Source: Clostridia bacterium (lineage in GTDB: Bacteria; Bacillota; Clostridia; Oscillospirales; CAG-272). From it: a stretch of 64,000 nt of DNA. The position numbers were made by a program, and so were the translations under genes. The stretch spans positions 1-64,000 of the forward strand of contig JAFTLJ010000096.1 of the NCBI GenBank assembly GCA_017456005.1. The letters are read 5' to 3'. Positions within the stretch are counted from its first letter, which is position 1. Each line of letters starts with the position of its first letter. Below the pieces are notes generated by a model. That model worked only from the letters and a program-made list of their open reading frames with translations. It did not search any database and had not been told where the DNA came from. Positions 61,503 through 64,000 of this stretch are shown in pieces.

Positions 61503-63491
61503 ATGAAACAGGCAAAATGGATTTGGGCGCCGAAGGCGTTTGAGCTTTACCACGGAATGCTCGTACACAACAGAAGAACCATAGGCGGCACGTATCATCC
61601 GCCGATGTGGCGTGTGGACGCACCGAGCAGAAATCTTTTCTTATATAAAACAGCGGTGCTTGAAAAAGAGGAAACGCTCGTTTTCCATGCTAATACGAAA
61701 GATGCGGCGATCCGTGTAAACGGCAACGAATGGTGCCCGGAGGGCTCTGTGGTTAAATTGCCCGCCGGCAAGGTTATGGTAAAGGCGAATGCATATAAAG
61801 ACGGCGGCTTTCCCGCGTTTTATATAGAGGGGGACACGTTTGCCTCCGACGAAAGCTGGAAGCTTGGCTCCTACGGGCTTTCAGACCTGCCTGCAGGCAC
61901 AAACGATATGTACACCGAGCTTTCAGATAACCCCGAGGTGTTCAAATTCGCATATAAGCGAATTTTCCCAACATCAAGCGAAAGCGTGTGCGGCGGCACC
62001 CTCTACGATTTCGGCAAGGAATGCTTTGGTAAAATAGTGGTTGAAAACGCCGAAAAGGAATGCTTCGAGGTTTTCTGCGGTGAATCGCGCGAGGAAGCGC
62101 TCGATACGCCCAATTCTATTGTAAAGCTTAGCATAAAATGCCAAAACGGCACGTGTAGCACCGAAAGCGTGGCTTTCCGATTTATTTTTGTGCCGAATGA
62201 AGCGGGGAAATGTGATGTTTCCGCAGATTTTGAGTATTTGCCCGTAGAAAACCGAGGCTCCTTTACCTGCGAAGACGAGCTTGTGAACAAGATCTACGAT
62301 ATGGCGGTCTACACGCTGGGGCTTAACTCTCGCGAAGCATATTTCGACGGCATAAAGCGCGACCGCTGGGTTTGGGGCGGCGACGCATACCAGAGCTTTC
62401 TTGCAAACTATTACCTCGCTTTCGACCTCGACACGGTGCGCCGCACCCTGCGTATTTTGCGCGGAGACGGCAAAATAGGCACGCACGTAAACACTATACC
62501 CGATTATACGTTCTATTGGATAATAAGCCTTTGGGAATACTACTGTTACACGGGCGATAAGAGTTTCATTTTCTCTGCTTACCGCGATATGCAGGATCTG
62601 CTCGAATTTTCCGAAAGTAGGCTTTCGGAAGATGGGCTCTATAAAAAAGGGCGCGGCGACTGGATTTTTGTGGATTGGGCAAATAACTTCGATAAGGATG
62701 CAGGGCCTATCTGCGCAGAGCAGATGCTGCTTTGCCACGCATATGAGTGCGCCGCAAAATGCGCCGAGCTTGTGGGCGATGTGGAAAAAGCACCTGTTTA
62801 TGCGGCGCGTGCGCTCGATGTGCGCGAAAAAGTAAACGCGCTCTATTGGGACGAAGAAAAGCACGCATTTATAGACGATTATAAGAGCGGCAACAGAAAC
62901 GTTACTCGCCATGCGAACATTTTCGCTATACTCTACGACCTTACGAGCGCAGAGCGCAAAGCGGAAATTATAGAAAAGGTTATAAAGAACGATGCTGTAC
63001 CCGCCATTATAACACCTTACTTCAAGTTTTTCGAGCTTGCGGCAATGTGTGAAATAGGCGACCTTGCTTACGTTACAAATATGCTCCGTTCCTATTGGGG
63101 AGGAATGATAGCAGAGGGTGCCACGACCTTCTGGGAAACATACGATCCGAATATGAATGGTGCAGAGCATTACGGAATGTACGGAAGACCATACGGTAAG
63201 AGTCTTTGCCACGCTTGGGGTGCCACAACGCCGCTGTATATATTCGGCAAATACATTTTGGGCGTGCGCCCCACAGATGCAAACTATGCCAGCTTCGAGG
63301 TGCAGCCGTGCACGCAAACGCTGGGCTTAGGCGCATTTTCCGGTGTTGTACCCACGCCGCACGGCGATATAAAGGTCTGCGTAGGCAAGAGAAGCGTGAA
63401 AGTGCTTTCCGAGCTTTCGGGCGGCAAGCTCATAGTGGGCGGAAAAACGTACGAGATAGAAAAAGACAAAGAGATATGTATTGAAATCTAA
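61503..63491 (+). CDS. Alpha-L-rhamnosidase-like glycoside hydrolase (GH78-type), second copy
   Basis: A 662-residue protein without a signal peptide. It starts MKQAKWIWAPKAFELYHGMLV (residues 1-21), typical of the N-terminal beta domain, and has the (alpha/alpha)6 domain from about 265 with DGIKRDRWVWGGDAYQSFLANYY, where the RDRWVWGGD block carries the family's acidic site more faithfully than the copy at 50883. TTFWETYDP and a C-terminal beta domain follow. Likely releases rhamnose inside the cell from imported glycosides. AGGGAG precedes the ATG, 16 bases after the DUF4097 stop. Confidence 0.87.
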   Translation: MKQAKWIWAPKAFELYHGMLVHNRRTIGGTYHPPMWRVDAPSRNLFLYKTAVLEKEETLVFHANTKDAAIRVNGNEWCPEGSVVKLPAGKVMVKANAYKDGGFPAFYIEGDTFASDESWKLGSYGLSDLPAGTNDMYTELSDNPEVFKFAYKRIFPTSSESVCGGTLYDFGKECFGKIVVENAEKECFEVFCGESREEALDTPNSIVKLSIKCQNGTCSTESVAFRFIFVPNEAGKCDVSADFEYLPVENRGSFTCEDELVNKIYDMAVYTLGLNSREAYFDGIKRDRWVWGGDAYQSFLANYYLAFDLDTVRRTLRILRGDGKIGTHVNTIPDYTFYWIISLWEYYCYTGDKSFIFSAYRDMQDLLEFSESRLSEDGLYKKGRGDWIFVDWANNFDKDAGPICAEQMLLCHAYECAAKCAELVGDVEKAPVYAARALDVREKVNALYWDEEKHAFIDDYKSGNRNVTRHANIFAILYDLTSAERKAEIIEKVIKNDAVPAIITPYFKFFELAAMCEIGDLAYVTNMLRSYWGGMIAEGATTFWETYDPNMNGAEHYGMYGRPYGKSLCHAWGATTPLYIFGKYILGVRPTDANYASFEVQPCTQTLGLGAFSGVVPTPHGDIKVCVGKRSVKVLSELSGGKLIVGGKTYEIEKDKEICIEI

Positions 63492-63543
63492 AAAAGAAAG
63501 GCTAAGAGGCCTTCCATAAAGCAGGGTATGACTTGCCGAAAAG

Positions 63544-63941
63544 CAAAAGGAGTACGAGCAATTGGCGCGATACTCCGATAAGAGTATCACGCCAGTTCTA
63601 TTCGCCTCTCGGCGAGTTCTATTGCTTTGCAGTGATATTCGGCTTACGCCGAGTGATATTCGCTTCGCGAGTTTTGGAGGCGAATAGAATATCACTGTGA
63701 GGCGTAACCGAACAATATCACTGCCCGCAAGGGCAATATCACTCTTTGCGAAAGCAAAGAATATCACTCATAGACAGCAGAAAAAGAGAGAGTCTTACGG
63801 AATTTTGCTTCCGCATGACTCTCCCTTCTGTTTTATCGCGCCAGTTTCGCATTTGTTTTACAAATGCATCGGGCTGCGCCCATACCCCTATCTTAATTTA
63901 TCCGATAAGAACATCACACATTTTGTTCGTACTCCTTTTGA
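63544..63941. repeat. MITE-like palindromic element at the window's right end
   Basis: Both ends carry AAAAGGAGTACGA (63546-63558; inverted copy around 63925-63938), so the unit is about 398 bp with terminal inverted repeats and no gene. Inside is a run of small hairpins (GGCTTACGCC, CGCTTCGCG, GCCCGCAAGGGC, CTTTGCGAAAGCAAAG) separated by AATATCACT or its complement (63630-63770), a larger inverted pair 63595-63608/63678-63691, a long hairpin at 63789-63824, and the 61-bp repeat at 63829-63889. Confidence 0.6.
63829..63889 (+). repeat. 61-bp palindromic repeat, copy 2
   Basis: Inverted match of 56469-56529. The inner stem reads GCATTTG/CAAATGC here versus GCCTTTG/CAAAGGC there: both strands of the pair changed together. 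Confidence 0.75.
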
Positions 63942-63960
63942 GTCTTTTTATAACATAGGA

Positions 63961-63985
63961 AATTGCGCGCAAATCGTGCGCAATT
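63961..63985. terminator. Hairpin at the window end
   Basis: AATTGCGC/GCGCAATT stem with a 9-base loop; few T follow, so its role is uncertain. Confidence 0.4.
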
Positions 63986-64000
63986 GCTTGTTCAAAAAAA

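Overview
The window looks like chromosome from an endospore-forming member of the Clostridia (Bacillota), probably an uncultured gut-type lineage. The evidence is a spoIIGA-sigE pair, a dnaG-rpoD operon, an hrcA-grpE-dnaK-dnaJ-prmA operon with a CIRCE operator, strong AGGAGG-type ribosome binding sites, many near-consensus sigma-A promoters (TTGACA-N17-TATAAT type), Thr and Gly tRNAs that encode CCA, BspA-type leucine-rich lipoproteins, and isolated deoxysugar enzymes (L-fucose isomerase and two GH78-like enzymes without visible signal peptides). The species cannot be named from sequence alone.

Layout. 1-2.6 kb: GC-rich minus-strand genes (DUF5698 fragment, MATE exporter, flavin split-barrel protein, DUF4186) whose base composition differs from the rest. 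3.0-4.2 kb: an XRE regulator. 4.3-7.8 kb: a lipoprotein/membrane-protein pair and an alanine symporter (minus). 8.1-8.4 kb: tRNA-Gly and tRNA-Thr. 8.4-19.4 kb: housekeeping and sporulation block (rsmA, murD, a PLP enzyme, spoIIGA-sigE, rpmE, hflX, yigZ, dnaG, rpoD). 19.6-23 kb: one very large lipoprotein under a near-perfect promoter. 23-25.4 kb: tRNA-Leu with an adjacent palindromic element, then fucI. 25.4-29.2 kb: a PadR-controlled membrane-protein cluster. 29.3-37.2 kb: guaB, typA, tcdA and two BspA-like lipoproteins. 37.2-38.9 kb: a TPP riboswitch driving thiT and thiamine pyrophosphokinase. 39.2-44.9 kb: heat-shock operon. 45-50 kb: a CdaR/PucR-type regulator, S41 protease, greA, lysS. 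50-54 kb: ZIP transporter, GH78-like enzyme, DUF951, and a P-loop protein behind a structured leader. 53.9-55.0 kb: about 1 kb without protein genes, carrying a degenerate repeat array with its own minus-strand promoter. 55.0-55.8 kb: a Cys-rich conserved protein. 55.8-57.1 kb: a REP-associated transposase (RAYT) element with terminal inverted repeats. 57.1-63.5 kb: DUF308, an ABC exporter, PspC, DUF4097 and a second GH78-like enzyme. 63.5-64 kb: a non-coding palindrome-rich element that shares a 61-bp repeat with the RAYT element.

The most unusual content is non-coding or mobile. It comprises the RAYT element, whose REP palindromes are embedded in frame in its own gene and vary by compensatory changes; the related palindromic element at the right edge; the promoter-driven degenerate repeat array at 54.3-54.7 kb; the tRNA-Leu-derived palindromic element at 23.0-23.15 kb; and a candidate pseudoknot leader at 53.4 kb. 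All functional calls rest on recognising protein families and motifs by eye. No database search or folding program was run.
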